Source: Pseudoscleropodium purum (lineage: Eukaryota; Streptophyta; Bryopsida; Hypnales; Brachytheciaceae). Taken from it: a stretch of DNA of 64,000 bases. The notes beneath the pieces are model-generated. The model did no database searches. It worked only from the letters and a program-made list of their open reading frames with translations, and was not told where the DNA came from. The stretch is from contig OZ017802.1 in NCBI GenBank assembly GCA_963969395.1, forward strand, positions 17,577,410-17,641,409, written 5' to 3'. This document shows, one piece after another, positions 1-10,826 of the stretch. Position numbers and translations under genes: made by a program. Positions within the stretch are counted from its first letter, which is position 1. Each line of letters begins with the position of its first letter.

Positions 1-539
1 TGTGAATTGTCTATGAGAATGTACTTGCATTACAACAATTTACTAATGCATGTGCACAACATTGCTATACTAAGAAAAAAAGTATTGTGGACTAGTTGGT
101 ACACTAATTTAAAAAATTGAGTTTGGGATTTTCTTCCCTACTCTCTTTAAGCACTTATTTGAATCATTAGATGTTTTTTTAGGCCTAAAGAAGACAATAA
201 GTTTTGAGATAGTCAAGAACATGGGGATGTCACCACATCAACAATCTGACGTGGTTGGGAGATTGCTAATTGAGATGATATTATTTGCAAATTGCGTTTT
301 TTTGGCAACATAGTAAATTTCGGCAACTCACTACAAACGGAATTTTTATTTTATTTACTGAAATTCTCACACAACATTTTTCCAAGGAGTAGCTTCTAGG
401 TCTGACAATTTTCATAACTTTTGACTATATGGTTAAAAAATTATTGCATAATATGTCATTTCATTGCTTGGTGGGTAGCTCAAAAAATTCTTAAAAAATC
501 AATTTTTTAAGAAATTAAATTAAATTTTTTTTTTTTATA
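1..539. other. AT-rich intergenic DNA, no gene seen
   Basis: The stretch is AT-rich with poly-A and poly-T runs. I see no coding frame, RNA gene or terminal repeat in it. Confidence 0.6.
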
Positions 540-1410
540 TACACACACATCTACTTTTGACAATTTGTGCATTTACAAATAAAAAGTACTAAATTTTCAA
601 AGTCTACTTCAAGTAGAAAAATAGTATTACATGTTGTATACTTACAATAGTATTGACAACAATATACAATAAGAACCACTCATTGATTTATGTATTATGT
701 CAAATTAGTTTTTTTTTCCTTTTGAATAAAACATAATACTACAAACCTTAAAATTAAATAAATGGTTAATTTATGTCATAGAAGTATTCACTTTTGACAA
801 TTTATGTACTTAGTAGTATAAAACACACATTATGCTCTCAAAGTCAAAATATCAAAAATCCACTTTGATTAAAAATATTATCATTCCATAATAGGTAGTA
901 ATAGTAGTGTTGACAATAATATATAGTGAGAACCACTGATTACGTAAAAAAAATTCTTTTGGAAAGAACATAATATTACAAATCTTGAAGTTTAATAATG
1001 ATTCATTTACATCATAAAAGCATTCACTTTTGGCAATTTGTGCATTTGGTAGTAAAAAGTGCACATGAGGGCATGAGGCCCTCCAAAGCCAAAATATTTC
1101 AAATCCACTTCCATTAAAACAATTTTTTCTGTAATCGACAATAAAAATAGTGTTGACAATAATACATAATAAGAACCACTCATTGATTGTAATCATTTTG
1201 TAATAATATAATTTTTTTTCTTTTGAATGAAACATAATATTACAAACCTCTGTATTTAATAAATGATTTGTGCATGTAGTGGTAAGAAAACTAAACATTA
1301 GGTGTTTCAATGCCCAAATATCCAAAGTCCACTTCCATTAAAATAAAATTTTCCGTAATGGGCGGTAATAATAGTGTTGACAATAATACACGGGCGAGAA
1401 CCCCTCCTCC
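540..1410. repeat. Degenerate tandem array, about 220-255 bp unit, 3.5 copies
   Basis: A recurring block contains GTTGACAATAATA, then AAGAACCACTCATTGATT, an AT-rich stretch, then CACTTTTGACAATTTGTGCAT and a CCACTT-CATTAAAA segment. The TTGACAA core recurs near 651, 909, 1152 and 1374, giving periods of roughly 255, 243 and 222 bp. Copies differ by many substitutions and small indels. The last copy runs into the GC-rich leader of the downstream TM9SF gene, so the array lies where its distal promoter should be. Confidence 0.75.
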
Positions 1411-1683
1411 TGATTGAACGAAAGGCATGGTTAAGAGTCTTGACCCACGACGACGACGACGGAGATCGTGTGTTCTTCTAGATCCAGACGCCATAGCCAC
1501 AGCTTGCCCGTTTCCCTCTTCCCTCTCTGCTGTCTTCCCAGCACTTGCGTCGTCGTCGCACGGATGTCATTTGGGTAGATCGCCAACAACATCATGCTGG
1601 AGCGCTCTTGAGCGGCTCTTGGGGGGAAGCGAAGCCACTCGGGGAGTTTCTAGGGTTTGACGCGGCTGGGGTTTGGTGATCCG

Positions 1684-1717
1684 AGGGGGGAGGGGAGAGG
1701 AGAGAGGAGAGGAGAAG
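1684..1717 (+). promoter_or_regulatory. GA-rich leader tract of the TM9SF gene
   Basis: A run made almost only of G and A (GGGGGGAGGGGAGAGG and on) lies directly before the start codon at 1726. Such GA tracts are common in plant 5' leaders and core promoters. Its role here is inferred from position only. Confidence 0.35.
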
Positions 1718-1725
1718 TTTTTGCG

Positions 1726-4700
1726 ATGGCGCGAGGGCGGATGGCGATGCTGGTGTTGGCGGCCGTGGCGGTGTGTGTGCTGCTGCAGGGGTGGAGCGTG
1801 CATGCGAGTGGCGCCAATCATAAGTATGGCGTGGGAGATCCCGTGCCGTTGTATGCCAACAAAGTAGGCCCGTTCCACAACCCCAGGTCGGTGGAACCCT
1901 TGGGACTTTTGGTTTTGGTTTGTGGTGTGAAGAATGTCGTGTGTTGTGGTGTTTTCGTTTTGGTTTGTCTTGTTGTTGGAGGAGAGGATAGGAGGGTTGC
2001 ATTGTTGTTGTTGGGATCGGGAGCGAGGTGATTTTTGTCTCTTGGTTCCTTCTTGGTTTTGATGTGTGTGATTTATGGATAGGATATTGAGATTGAGTTA
2101 GGTCTTGGTGATGGAGCTTCTCTTTGTGTTTTGGAGAGCCTTTGTTATGTGTCGAGTGAATTGCACAAGGTAAGACGCAGATCGTGTGAATGGTGTTGCG
2201 AGAGAGTGTCTCTTCTTGTAAATGTTGGTGGTTCTCTTTTTGACGTATGGATTGTAAAACTTGGATATCGGGATTGAGTTAGGTCGGCGTGAGAGTGTTT
2301 CTTTTTTTGATGAGTTTGTACGGCAGAGTCATCAATAGGTGGTGAAATGTAGGAGAAAAATGCGCAAAGTAGGGCAGAGGTGGTATGAAAGGTGTCCTGA
2401 GAGGATGCCTCCTGCAAATGTAGGTGGTTTCCGGCTTGGAATCTGATTAGCTCCAGGTGTTTTTTCCCTGTGGTTTTAAGATCGGCAAGTGCATCCCTGT
2501 GGAATATGGGTACATTGTGCTAGTTTACGTCTTCTTGTGTGAGTGAACACTTGTGTAGAAGAAGAATTCAATGTTCTGCTCGGTGCATTGCATCTTGTTC
2601 CGTTTTTTCAATTCTTTTGTATAGGCTTTCCTGGTTCTATGTATCTAATGAATCGTAGGCCTAGTTGCAGTTATCAAAGATTTTTGTGCGACGGATTTGG
2701 GGCATTCAAGCGTTATGCTGATGTTCTGATGCGGGAGACCAGCTTATTAGAGTCCAGGAACAAATTAGTGGTCATTGATGTTTTTTTGGGTCTTGATAGT
2801 GGATTTGCAGGAGACTACTCGCCTTTGGAAATAAGTTCAGTGTAAGCAGGGGGGAGCTCTATTGTGCGGTTTAGGATTAATTAGTGTCATTGCAGTGAAG
2901 GTAGCTTTTGCATTCGGTTCAGAAAATGAAACTTTCGGATTTGGATAGCTTTCCGGTGCAATTATTTTGAGCCGTGGAAGATTTTGAAGTATTCTGCTTG
3001 TATTAAGTTCGATATCCTTCGCTCTGTTTTATATGCTACTGCTGGGAGTTAGGCATTGTTTGTGTATTCGTTGTAGAGTTTGTTAGAGACCACTCTGACA
3101 TGCGGTGTTTGTAATTGCAGTGAGACCTACAAGTATTTTGATCTGCCGTTCTGCCGCCCTGAAGGTTTTCACTGTTGCCTTGATCTTATCGCTGCAATTT
3201 TGCCACGGCGTTTGTGAATCTTAACGATGTGGCGGCAATCTTCCTGTCCTTCGAGTCCTTTGTTCTTACATGGATAATCTTGTAATTTTTCAATCATGCA
3301 GGTGAAGTTACGGAAAAGAGGGAAGCTCTTGGAGAGGTTCTCAATGGAGACCGCATGGTGGAGGCTTTATACCAGTTGAAGTTCAGGGAGGACAAGGAAA
3401 TGGTGACTTTGTGCCAGAAACCCCTTACAGAGTCTGATGTCAAAAAGTTCCGGGATGCTGTGAAGAACGACTTCTATTTCCAAATGTACTACGATGACTT
3501 GCCGATCTGGGGGTTCGTTGGAAAGACGGAAAAATCTGTACAGGACGTCAAGTATTCACTCTTCACACACGTTCACTTTGATATCCTTTACAACAAGGAC
3601 CGAGTTATTGAGATTAATGTGGGTTATGATTCGATGTACACCGTGGATATCACTGATGATAAGAAACAATCAGTGAAATTCACCTATTCCGCAAAATGGA
3701 AGGAAACGGACAAGTCTTATGACCAGCGCATGGAGAAGTACTCAAGATACTCGTTCCTGCCGCAGCACCTTGAGATCCACTGGTTCTCAATCATCAATTC
3801 ATGCGTGACTGTCCTGCTTCTAACTGGATTCCTTGCTACCATTTTAATGCGTGTACTGAAGAATGACTTCATCAAGTACGTACCTTGATCAGACTGTGTT
3901 TTTGACATAAGAGTATAACCATTTCATTAGTTTCTGCGCTTCTCATTCTGACAATTAATGATTCATCATGCAAAGTTATGCAAGCTCCTGGTCATGAAAA
4001 CTAAGTTTTTTGATTATTATGTTCTGTGCATGATTCTACTTGGCTAGGTATTCCCGGGACGAAGAGGCGGCGGATGAGCAAGAGGAGACAGGGTGGAAAT
4101 ATATTCATGGAGATGTATTCAGATTCCCACCACACAAGTCTCTTTTCTGTGCTGTTCTTGGAAGTGGAGCTCAGCTTCTTGCTTTGTGAGATTTTAACCA
4201 TTTCTGGTCATTTTTTGGAGCCTTGATAATTGTCATCTTCCTTTCTCTTGTTGATGCTCTCTTCCTTGAACCTCAAATGCACGTTTCGGTACTCAGTGCC
4301 CTGTGTAAAACGTCACTGATCGGAAAGTTGTGCGTTTATGCAAATATTTGTATTGTTAACGATTTTGGAGCAGCACCAAAAGGTATATGGCCCAGGATAC
4401 ATTGCAGATGGAGTTTGTGAGATCCTATGCTCAGATTGTGTTTTTCTTGCAGGGCCGTCTTTATCTTCATGCTTGCTTTGGTTGGAGTATTTTACCCTTA
4501 CAATCGCGGGTCTCTTTACACAGCGCTTGTTTTGATTTACGCCCTGACATCGGGAATTGCTGGGTACACAGCATCCTCTTTCTACAAGCAACTTGAGGGA
4601 GTTAACTGGGTATGTAATAGTCATTCCTGGCTTTACCTGTCGACAAATTTTTATATATTTTGTCTGAAGTCTTTTCACGCCAGATGTACATCTTAAGGAC

Positions 4701-5641
4701 TCCTTGCCTGTCTTCCCCACAAGATCTTGTGAAACAGTTGATGTAGAGAGGCAGCTGAGATTCTCTTGTAGTCGGTCTGACCCTTTTTAATATCTGTGCA
4801 GGTCAGAAACATTCTTTATACCGGAGGCTTATTTTGTGGGCCTCTCTTCCTCACATTTTCGTTCTTGAATACCGTTGCTATCTTTTACAACGCAACTGCA
4901 GCTCTCCCATTCGGGACCATATGTGTGATTGTCCTGATATGGACACTGATCACCTCTCCTTTGCTGGTCTTGGGTGGTATTGCTGGGAAAAATAGCAAGG
5001 CTGAATTTCAAGCCCCTTGCAGAACAACGAAGTTCCCAAGGGAGATCCCCCCTCTTCCGTGGTATCGCTATACCGTTCCACAAATGGCTATGGCTGGTTT
5101 CTTGCCTTTCAGTGCCATTTACATCGAGCTGTACTATATCTTTGCCAGTGTGTGGGGCCATAAGGTCTACACCATCTACAGCATTCTCTTCATTGTTTTC
5201 ATCATACTGATCATCGTGACTGCTTTCATCACCATCGCATTGACCTATTTCCAGCTTGCGGTTGAAGACCACGAATGGTGGTGGAGGTACGCTTCTGTCT
5301 ATGGTTTACGTAAATATCGATGTGCTCAATTGAGTACACGCTTTATTGTTTTAGTTACGTACCTCCTTTCTGAATATGCTTACCAACTTAAGTCATTGAT
5401 GTGGATGTGTCATCAATGCAGAGCCGTCTTATGTGGAGGTTCGACTGGAGTGTTTATTTTTGGATACTGCTTCTATTACTATTATGCACGATCGGACATG
5501 AGCGGCTTCATGCAGACGTCTTTTTTCTTTGGCTACATGGCTTGTATCTGCTACGGCTTCTTCCTCATGTTGGGTAGCGTTGGATTCCGTGCTTCCCACG
5601 TGTTTGTTCGCCACATTTACCAATCGATCAAATGCGAATGA
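1726..5641 (+). CDS. Transmembrane nine superfamily (EMP70) protein
   Basis: Seven exons: 1726-1886, 3121-3164, 3302-3875, 4048-4185, 4453-4609, 4802-5286, 5422-5641. All junctions are GT-AG and keep frame, giving 592 codons, the usual length of plant TM9SF1-type proteins. TM9SF proteins are Golgi/endosomal nine-span membrane proteins involved in sorting and trafficking of membrane cargo. The first 25 or so residues look like a signal peptide. The lumenal domain begins with the family motif [15 protein letters not shown], created across the first splice junction. Exons 4-7 carry the hydrophobic spans, with [27 protein letters not shown] and [18 protein letters not shown]. The C-terminus ends KCE, fitting the KXD/E Golgi-retention signal of the family. 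The ATG at 1726 is chosen because it opens the signal peptide. The gene appears intact and is the best-supported model in the window. Confidence 0.93.
2075..2440 (+). repeat. Degenerate 180-bp duplication inside TM9SF intron 1
   Basis: Two diverged copies, about 2075-2240 and 2250-2440, share GGATAT-GAGATTGAGTTAGGTC, a GTGAGAGTGT-like segment and a TGTAAATGT-GGTGGTT end. They lie within the 1234-bp first intron. No function is evident. Confidence 0.4.
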
Positions 5642-6984
5642 GGTACTTGCTGCGGCATTTGATTCAGTCTTACTCTGATGACCAGAGCTTGACTTAGGTG
5701 ATACACTTTGATGTGTATCAAAGTGGTAACTACGCCAAGACTTGCCTCCAGAGAGTTAGAGAGGTGGAATAATCTAATCACCATATTCACCCCTGGAGGC
5801 TCACACTGGTGACAAACATCGGGTTGTCAGTCTTGACTTTATCAGGAACTGCTTTGGCTGATATAGAAAGTTAAGAATTTTCCATTAGAGATGGTTCTTA
5901 GTTCTGTCCTGTTATTTCAGACTATTTTCCTTTGTATTCAGGAGCCTCTGCTCCAAGTTGCACCACATTGTCTTTGTAAGTTTATCCTGCATTTTATGGT
6001 GTATCTTGTCAATATTACCTCTTTTAATTCCATTGGCGAAACTGCTTTCTTAGTTCTTAAACTAGTGAAAAGAATTCAGATTTAGATCTTGTCAGCTTTA
6101 ATTCTGATTACCGGAGTCTCTGATTGCATCCTACGCTTCCCTCGGCTGCATCTCTAAATCCAACGTCTCAGATTCTGTATAATTCCTACACTTTTCTTAA
6201 AATTGCTTGCTCTGTTAAGTAGTATGGTCAGTCATCTTTTCAGTGATGTCCGCACTGGTGGATATGTCTGGGTAGCTCTTAGTTTTTATGCAAGCATATT
6301 GTTCTTTTAGTATGATGTGGAAGGTGTATTTGAAACCCTAATGCGAAGTTCGGTGTTTCAAGGCATATAAACATCTGCTACTTCTGAATATTTGAATTTT
6401 AAAAATTCTTTTGCTTGTATCTTCATACAAGTATATTACTAATCTCTATTTTAGCAAATTGGTCATAGAGGACGGTTGTCTCTGGAATAAGAATTCAAGT
6501 GTTGGATGAATGAGAATGGATGAATGATGAAGTTCGGTGAAGCATTGCCTCCAAACACTTTCATCAAAATACTTTCTTTTTCTTTCTAATTATAGACTTT
6601 GGAGCATTTAGGGGCTAATCCTTGTTTGGACACTTTTATCACTAGACTCATTTTATTGATGAATTGGGTTTTTACATTTAATTTAAGTAAATGTGTCTAA
6701 AATTGTCCAAATCAACATTTGAGTGTGATTCTATTATCACAATTGAATTTTTTACATTTTAAACAAGAACATGGATTGGATGGATTTAGTATTTAGATAA
6801 AGAATAGGTGCATTTGCTTTATTAGAGCAATTGGGCAAGATAATTATCCTCCTATTAAATTAGGTTGTTTGGTATCGTTGGAAAGCCCCAGTGAGGAGGG
6901 GTGAATGGGCTTGATTTTGTGGCGTTTTGACTTATGTATAACATGAAATTCATTGAATTTTTATGAATTAAAAATATTAAAAAA
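5642..6984. other. 3' flank of TM9SF gene and intergenic DNA
   Basis: This holds the presumed 3' UTR, with a hairpin-like ACACTTTGATGTGTATCAAAGTG near 5703, followed by AT-rich sequence. No further coding frame with gene character is seen. Confidence 0.5.
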
Positions 6985-7004
6985 TTATTTTTTCTTTTGT
7001 TTTG

Positions 7005-7534
7005 ACCATGGTAACGACACGGGCACTCTAGTACCTATTATAAGTATAACCAACAATGAGTTGAACTTCTTTAACTTTGGGTCGTTATGTAGGCTATAAT
7101 GCTTATCCTTCTTAAGGATTTGGACCCCTACGATGTTACGGGATGAGTAAGCTTCCTGCTTCGGATTCTTGCCGACACTCCGCCCAAGTCCGCCATTCTG
7201 GTGATCGATCAAACCTTTCTGACACCTGCTGAACGGAACGTGGATGGACTCAGCCACGATTCCGGGATCCAAGCTTCCCTGCACTGCACTGCGGACCCGA
7301 TCCACCAAGTCACACGGTGATTCAGCTGCGTGGTTCCTGCGAGGATAGATTCAGGTTTACAATTCGATGATCGAGATTCACAGGTTCTACAAAAATTCTT
7401 TCAGACTGCAATAGGTTGCGTGAGGGACAATCCCCGCTCACTGGGATTAAGGATCGATGCCGCGGCTTGGACCGTAACCGCCGTAACTATCCCTGGTTGA
7501 TAATCACGTCCAGCTGTACGACCGGGTCGTGACA
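7005..7534 (-). mobile_element. Probable 3' LTR of a Ty3/gypsy chromovirus
   Basis: On the minus strand, just past the chromodomain stop, a purine-rich tract (GAAGGGGTGGAG, like a polypurine tract) is followed by TAATGTCACGACCCGG. The LTR would start with TGTCACGACC at 7534. The far boundary near 7005 is uncertain because I found no clean CA end or target duplication. It is less AT-rich than its surroundings. No matching 5' LTR, gag or reverse transcriptase lies in the window, so this is a fragment. Confidence 0.55.
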
Positions 7535-7567
7535 TTACTCCACCCCTTCAAGTCCTGCAGTTCCTAT

Positions 7568-7861
7568 CTAGCTGTGTGGCCCTGGTGCGTCGGGGTGATC
7601 TCTGTGAAAGATCTTAACTGCGTCCGGTGCATACTTTAAATTTTCCGCCGGTTCCCATGAATTTTGCTCCGGACCATATCCTTCCCATTCCACGAGATAT
7701 TGCAGCCTCCTCCAGCGGCCTCCCGTTCTTCTGGAATCTAGGATCTTCCGAACCTCCCACTTAATGAGCCCGTCTGAAGTGACAACCGGTGGAGGTGGTT
7801 GAGGCCGACGTCCTGTAATTGTATCCTGACGACACTTCTGAAGCATTGACACATGGATCAC
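7568..7861 (-). pseudogene. Integrase tail with chromodomain, Ty3/gypsy chromovirus fragment
   Basis: The frame begins MIHVSMLQKC, matching the segment after the integrase core of gypsy elements (FHVSMLKK type). It then reads PPPVVTSDG and a chromodomain: WEVRKILDSRR, LQYLVEWEGYGPEQNSWEPAENL. In chromoviruses the chromodomain directs integration to marked heterochromatin. Only the last 97 codons of the polyprotein survive; the upstream side ends at about 7912, exactly where the TIR gene copy begins. The fragment therefore marks the breakpoint that removed the rest of that gene. Confidence 0.85.
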
Positions 7862-7976
7862 GTCATGGATTCGGAGTGAGTTCGGTAACTTTCATCCATA
7901 AACAAGATCTGAAATTCCAAGACTCCAAGAGCAAATATAGCTTCCCAGGAGAGAGCAGCATTTGGAAAGGAAGAGT

Positions 7977-8624
7977 TCAAACAGCAGTTTTCACCTTGCA
8001 AGGTGGCATCAGTTGATCTCCCACCTTGGATGGGTCAATGCCTCCGTTCAAATCATCAAGCCTGCGAGCGATGACCTGTGCGACCTTCTTCATAAACACT
8101 TCTGGATCGTATCCATATTCTTTTGGTATGTAAATTGGACCGCGTGTATCCAAGAGTCGATCGACAGCTTCCTTCCAGACCGTAGGCTGGACTCGTCTGG
8201 GCCTACTCTTTCTCCTTTCACTCATCTTCTCATTCACTTCCCATTTCTGCCACATCTTCCGCCACTCCGATTGCGTGCTCGGATCCTTCGCATCTTCTGG
8301 TCGGAGAGCAAGGAATACAGGAAGGAGGCACGGCAGGGAAGGAAATCCATTCGCGGCTTTTGCTGCAGTGTAACTCGCAGCCAACTCCATCATGGGCGGC
8401 CTGCTCAGTGTGAAAAACTCCTCCGACACTACCGCGACGGCCAACTTACATGTCCGAGCATACTCCAAAATGGATGAGCTAATCTGCTCACCATGTTGTA
8501 TGGCATCTCGGTCAAAGAAAACACTGTAATGTCCGCATACTTGGGCCAACTCGGCGTTCAGGTGCTCCACGAAGTCTTTCTGAGCGCCACTATGGCTCAA
8601 GAAAATATCGTAAGATCTAGACAT
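7977..8624 (-). pseudogene. TIR-domain exon of a truncated TIR-Hsp70-type gene (copy A)
   Basis: A 215-codon open frame encodes a TIR domain: SYDIFLSHSGAQKDF (beta-A), a BB-loop DRDAIQHGEQISSSI, and SRPPMMELAA, where the Glu (residue 80) sits where the catalytic Glu of NAD-cleaving TIRs lies. It is very close to the exon at 51125-51754. Both have a donor after codon 210 (here AAG, then GTGAAA, ending at 7995). In this copy only about 80 bp of intron remain before homology stops at 7913 against a chromovirus fragment, and no Hsp70-like exon follows. It could still make a TIR-only protein by reading five codons into the intron (VKTAV, stop). The frame is undamaged, so it may be recent or functional. 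TIRs of this kind usually act in immune signalling; the role here is unknown. Confidence 0.8.
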
Positions 8625-10826
8625 CGTTTCGTGAATAGATCAGCCCTGCATTGGATGAACCCAAACCAAGGCGATACAAAGTCTCTTTCAGCAACAAATG
8701 GTGATACTTGGTCGTGGATGCAGCCTTCGACCTGCACAACAGCACAAGCAAGGCACAAAGAAAAATCAGAAAATAGATTCAGAAGAGAAAATCAATACAC
8801 GTGAATACAATCAATACACATTTTCACCCTGGGATCCACTGGAAGGAAACCGGTATTATCTTCTTGGACTTTTTGAACACATTGCAAACATGGAGATGAA
8901 TTATAGAAGGAACTCTCAGCACAGGTCGTTCTAGTGTTCAGTTAGTAGTTGCAGAATTAAAACAATAAGGATCATAATGACGTTCCTTCATATTAACGAC
9001 CCTTCATAAAAACGGTCGTCAGGATGTCGTCATCGTCGAAGTTCATAGCACTAGCAGGCGGCGGAGCAGACGCCCCAGTCGAGGAACATTTGCAACGCTC
9101 AGCGCTCCATACTGACCAGTCACCAGTCCTCTAAACTATGCGGGAGAGGTGAAGTTCAAGGCTCACTCAACAATAAATATAGCATTATTAAGCCATGGAC
9201 ATTTACGATAAAGAAGGACCTGGTTCGTGCCATGCGTGGTCCAGCATCTTCCCCAAAGCACACCATGACAATTTGCTTACTAAAGTCATGGACTCAAGAT
9301 TTTGTTAGGAACCAATGCAAGCAGATAAGCAGTGAACTCGAGCCTACAGATTGGAGCATATGTAGACATATTTTTCATATGTGAACACAATTTTCGGTAA
9401 CTGATCGGTCCTACTTTTCTCATGTTGATACCAAGTCAAGGAGAAGGTCCTTGCAACTTGTAAGTTCAACAAGGCAGTCCTAGGGGCAAGCACAGACCAT
9501 CAGACGGCACTGCAAGCATCCGAAGGGGTTCGGGGCCCGGGAGTATAGAAAGGAAGGTCAATTGAACTCACATTCTTCCTCCAAGTGGCAGCGGCTGGCG
9601 AAAACTTGAATTAATTCCTGTCCTGATTCTTAAAGAAAGTTCTATCTGTGCATCAGAATCTTGACAATTGCAAAATTGCCAATTTAATGAGTATTAGATT
9701 TCGGAGTTGAGGCAAACCTGGACCCTTAATTACGGCGTTCTCGCCCTCATGGCATGAGCAAGTGGTTGCCAGACGCACCATTCGAGCACTGTCGAGTTCG
9801 CTCAACGCTGAATCTTTGCTCTTCCTCCAAAACCTGCAAGAGATGAATCAAGGCAGGTTCCGAGAATGAGAACCCAAAGAGTGACTCGACTCTCCATTCT
9901 CTTCCTAATCTCTAACCATTCAACATAAACCCTAAGAGAACTACTTTTGCTCTCATTCTACCCACGGCATGTATACCGTCAACGGTTGCGTCTAATAACG
10001 CAAAGACGCAACCGCCATCATATAAATGCAAATTTCTACTGTCACTAAAAAGCAAAGCTCTTCCCCTAAGACGCCATCGGCACTATGTAAAATAATGTCA
10101 ATTACTACCGACACTGAAAGCAAAGCTCATCCCACAACCTTAGACGTGATTCCACACACCAAAAGAATTCCCTCTTGCATCCTCAGAAATGCTCTCACAA
10201 CTATCGCCTCGTGAACACATGCTCTGCAGACTACCGACACACAAGTCAATTGCAATGTTCAAGATTCACAACCTTACCCCAATCCACCGCACTTTGTGCT
10301 AAACCATACCGGGCTCTGTTTTACCAAGAAATGATAATCAATCAATCAATCAATCAGTACTTGGAGTGATAAAATTTGAACAACACCAAGACCTAGCGTC
10401 TGAATTTAACAGTGAGGAGATCGATCGACGTACCGACCGACGAATCTGTCGAGATGCCTTGTCGAACTCAATGGTCCGCTCGAGCTCCCACACGGTCCAG
10501 AACTTCTGACAGATCCCAATGGACGCCACAAACGAGGCCAGCCCCGACAGAGAAAACGCACTCCACTCGTTGTTGCAGTGCAAGAGATTCGACTGGGACA
10601 CGGCTGCTAGCAACTTCCCGTGGAAGTAGACACTGTAGAACCCGTTCCACTGGTACACTTTGGTGCACTGAAAAAACGCGATGTCGACCTCTAATCGCCA
10701 AGGACACAAAGTTCGACTTGAGGATTGGATTCATTCATACAAAATCGGACCGCACATGCAGAGAACCCAATCCGTCGCTCGGTACAAATGCAACGGAAAA
10801 ACAAGCAGCAGTGCAGAGATTCGCAA
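8625..10826 (-). repeat. Upstream flank of TIR copy A, duplicated at 51755-54000
   Basis: The sequence matches 51755-54000 almost throughout with small indels. Shared landmarks include GATACTTGGTCGTGG, TAACGACCCTTCATAAA, GGTCCAGCATCTTCC and AACTGATCGGTCCTAC. It therefore belongs to the same segmental duplication as the TIR exon and probably holds promoter and leader sequence. A candidate 3' splice site (CAATGCAG type) lies about 22 bp before the ATG, hinting at a leader intron. Two exon-like pieces inside are listed separately. Confidence 0.7.
9760..10725 (-). pseudogene. Unrecognised two-exon fragment, hydrophobic, copy A
   Basis: A minus-strand frame near 10700-10437 reads FYSVYFHGKLLAAVSQSN, LLHCNNEWSAFSLSGLASF, ICQKFWTVWELERTIEF, KASRQIRR and reaches a GTACGT donor. 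After an acceptor at about 9834 (CTTGCAG) it could continue FWRKSKDSALSELDSARMVR. The copy at 52880-53860 gives a related peptide with small frame changes, so the reading is conserved between duplicates. It resembles the membrane-proximal part of a membrane protein, but I do not recognise the family. No start codon or ending is clear; it may equally be 5' untranslated exons of the TIR gene. Confidence 0.3.

Noticed and set aside
852..1325. Minus-strand open frame of 157 codons
   Set aside because: It runs along the AT-rich tandem array, repeats its own phrases and has no domain.
1567..2002. Minus-strand frames opposite TM9SF exon 1
   Set aside because: They are shadows of GC-rich coding and leader sequence, rich in Arg, Pro and His without a domain.
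2543..2845. Open frame of 100 codons, plus strand
   Set aside because: It lies inside intron 1 of the TM9SF gene and shows no conserved feature.
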